Assembly: GCA_002499015.1 (NCBI GenBank)
Contig: DAJY01000084.1
Span: forward strand, 5,698 to 13,282
Reading direction: 5' to 3'
Source: Euryarchaeota archaeon UBA242
GTDB lineage: Archaea; Thermoplasmatota; Poseidoniia; Poseidoniales; Poseidoniaceae
Length of the DNA: 7,585 nt
Shown: positions 6,492 through 7,585 of the stretch, in pieces
Layout: each line of letters starts with the position of its first letter
Position numbering within the stretch: position 1 is the stretch's first letter
Translations under genes and position numbers: made by a program
Notes under the pieces: model-generated
What the model saw: only the letters and a program-made list of their open reading frames with translations
The model's database searches: none
Told to the model about the DNA's origin: nothing

Positions 6492-7571
6492 TCACTTATC
6501 CCTTAGTGCTCTTAGTTTTGCTTGAAGTGCATTTTTGCGCGAATCTACAGATGGTTGTTGTGCTGGTAAATCCTCACTAACGCGCCTGGTAAGTAATTCA
6601 CTCTGCCACAGAATAACCTGTCCGTCATCACAACCAATAGCAATGGTTTGGCTATTTCCTTGCAGCGACCTGATTTGAGATGATTGCATATTTGCTAACA
6701 TCTCTCCTGTGAGGGAGTTACGAACTTCTAGATACCCTACAAGGCCATCCCATCTTGCAGTCCAATGGCTATATTCTTGACCAATAATGCAACCTTCTGC
6801 TTGCTCAACGATTGGATGTCCTTCTTTTGACCACATAATTTTGCCCTTTGAGTCATATGCAGCTATTTTACCATCATCCAAAGCGCATACAAAGCCATGC
6901 GAAGTGCATGACAGACTCTCTATACCATTTTCTTGTTTGTTGATTAATTTGCCTTTTCCAGTAGAAATAGTACCATCTGCATGACCGTATAATTGCTTTG
7001 TTGCTCCATTAACTCCACACATTACTGGTGATTCGGATGCTAATTGCTTGTATTCGATGCTACCACCTTCACCGATAACTCCCAATCCACATTGTGGTCG
7101 TCCTAAGCCAATAACCAGTTCATCCTTTGTTGAAAATATGGTCCAAGGTCTCTCAGACATCCGTGATACCCATTGCAATTCCCCTGTAAAGGAATAACAC
7201 CACACTGCAGATTCAAGGAAATCGTTGTGCTCAATATCATAGACAGATGATACGACCATTAATTGTCCGTTATGAATTACAAGTTCATCCGCAGAGCCTT
7301 CTAGGGCATGAGACCATAATTGCTCTCCACTAGAATATGAAAATACACTAACGTGTAAACCACAAGTTGCGAATAAGTAATCATCTTGCCTTGCAAAATC
7401 ACTAACCCGATCTCCTGCTTCTATTGTCCATATCACATCACCTTGCGAATTCCACATTCGCATTCGACCATCCCAGCCACCGGCGATTAAATCACCTTGT
7501 TGTGATTGAAATAATGATGAAACGCATTGGCCTAGAGAGCGCACCATCCATGCTGCTGCCTCAAGGTCCAT
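6492..7571 (-). CDS. WD40/PQQ-like beta-propeller protein, function unknown (may be 5'-partial)
   Basis: A 359-residue protein made almost wholly of degenerate beta-propeller blades, roughly seven to eight by eye. Blade-like motifs recur: GGWDGRMRMWNSQGDVIW (~31-48), a second ending SSGEQLWS, one ending FTGELQWV, DDGKIAAYDSKGKIMW (~231-247) and DDGQVILWQSE (~315-325). The mixture of D-G-x-hydrophobic-x-W/Y with G-x-x-x-W closing strands is shared by WD40 and PQQ-type propellers. No signal peptide or membrane helix is visible, so it is probably a cytosolic protein- or ligand-binding scaffold. After the propeller comes a polar linker (~331-344) and a short basic helix, SRKNALQAKLRALRDK, at the C-terminus. 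ATG 7571 has an AGGT 7 nt upstream, but the frame stays open through the last 14 bases of the window, so the true start could lie beyond it. The gene converges on fumC with one base between stop codons. No partner gene indicates its job. Confidence 0.8.
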   Translation of the reverse strand: MDLEAAAWMVRSLGQCVSSLFQSQQGDLIAGGWDGRMRMWNSQGDVIWTIEAGDRVSDFARQDDYLFATCGLHVSVFSYSSGEQLWSHALEGSADELVIHNGQLMVVSSVYDIEHNDFLESAVWCYSFTGELQWVSRMSERPWTIFSTKDELVIGLGRPQCGLGVIGEGGSIEYKQLASESPVMCGVNGATKQLYGHADGTISTGKGKLINKQENGIESLSCTSHGFVCALDDGKIAAYDSKGKIMWSKEGHPIVEQAEGCIIGQEYSHWTARWDGLVGYLEVRNSLTGEMLANMQSSQIRSLQGNSQTIAIGCDDGQVILWQSELLTRRVSEDLPAQQPSVDSRKNALQAKLRALRDK

Positions 7572-7585
7572 GTTTACCTGCAGTG

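Noticed and set aside
1..7585. CRISPR array, tRNA, rRNA, insertion sequence, toxin-antitoxin or defence genes
   Set aside because: I looked for spaced direct repeats, cloverleaf-type stems, terminal inverted repeats with a transposase, and small paired genes, and found none. The short repeats present are within coding modules.

Overview
The window looks like a compact stretch of a marine planktonic archaeal genome, most likely Marine Group II (Poseidoniales) or a close relative. This is an inference from style, not from a marker gene. The base composition is AT-leaning and genes are tightly packed. There is a very large acidic surface protein built from PPC, CARDB and thrombospondin type 3 modules, with an N/T-rich glycosylation-type linker and a single C-terminal membrane anchor. 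A GAGGTG ribosome-binding site fits an archaeal or bacterial anti-SD. No rRNA, tRNA, CRISPR array, insertion sequence or phage gene was seen.

Layout: (1) 1-3459, plus strand: C-terminal part of a giant cell-surface protein whose true start lies left of the window. (2) 3515-3997, plus: cyclophilin-type peptidyl-prolyl isomerase with all catalytic residues. (3) 4008-5003, plus: Ntn-hydrolase of the isoaspartyl peptidase/L-asparaginase family, 10 nt behind the cyclophilin, with its ribosome-binding site overlapping the cyclophilin stop codon. (4) 5004-5095: intergenic leader with T-rich runs and a perfect 8-bp hairpin. (5) 5096-6490, plus: class II fumarase. (6) 6492-7571, minus: a cytoplasmic-looking beta-propeller protein of unknown function, meeting the fumarase tail to tail with one base between the stop codons.

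The cyclophilin and isoaspartyl peptidase form a likely two-gene operon with a protein-maintenance theme: proline isomerisation during folding, and disposal of isoaspartyl dipeptides from aged proteins. Fumarase serves the TCA cycle and probably has its own promoter or leader. The surface protein and the propeller are the parts with no assigned job. I do not see evidence for a defence, mobile or otherwise novel multi-gene system. The points most worth a second look are the surface protein's modular architecture and its conserved-looking cytoplasmic tail, the hairpin before fumarase, and the duplicated 13-nt sequence at the fumarase start.
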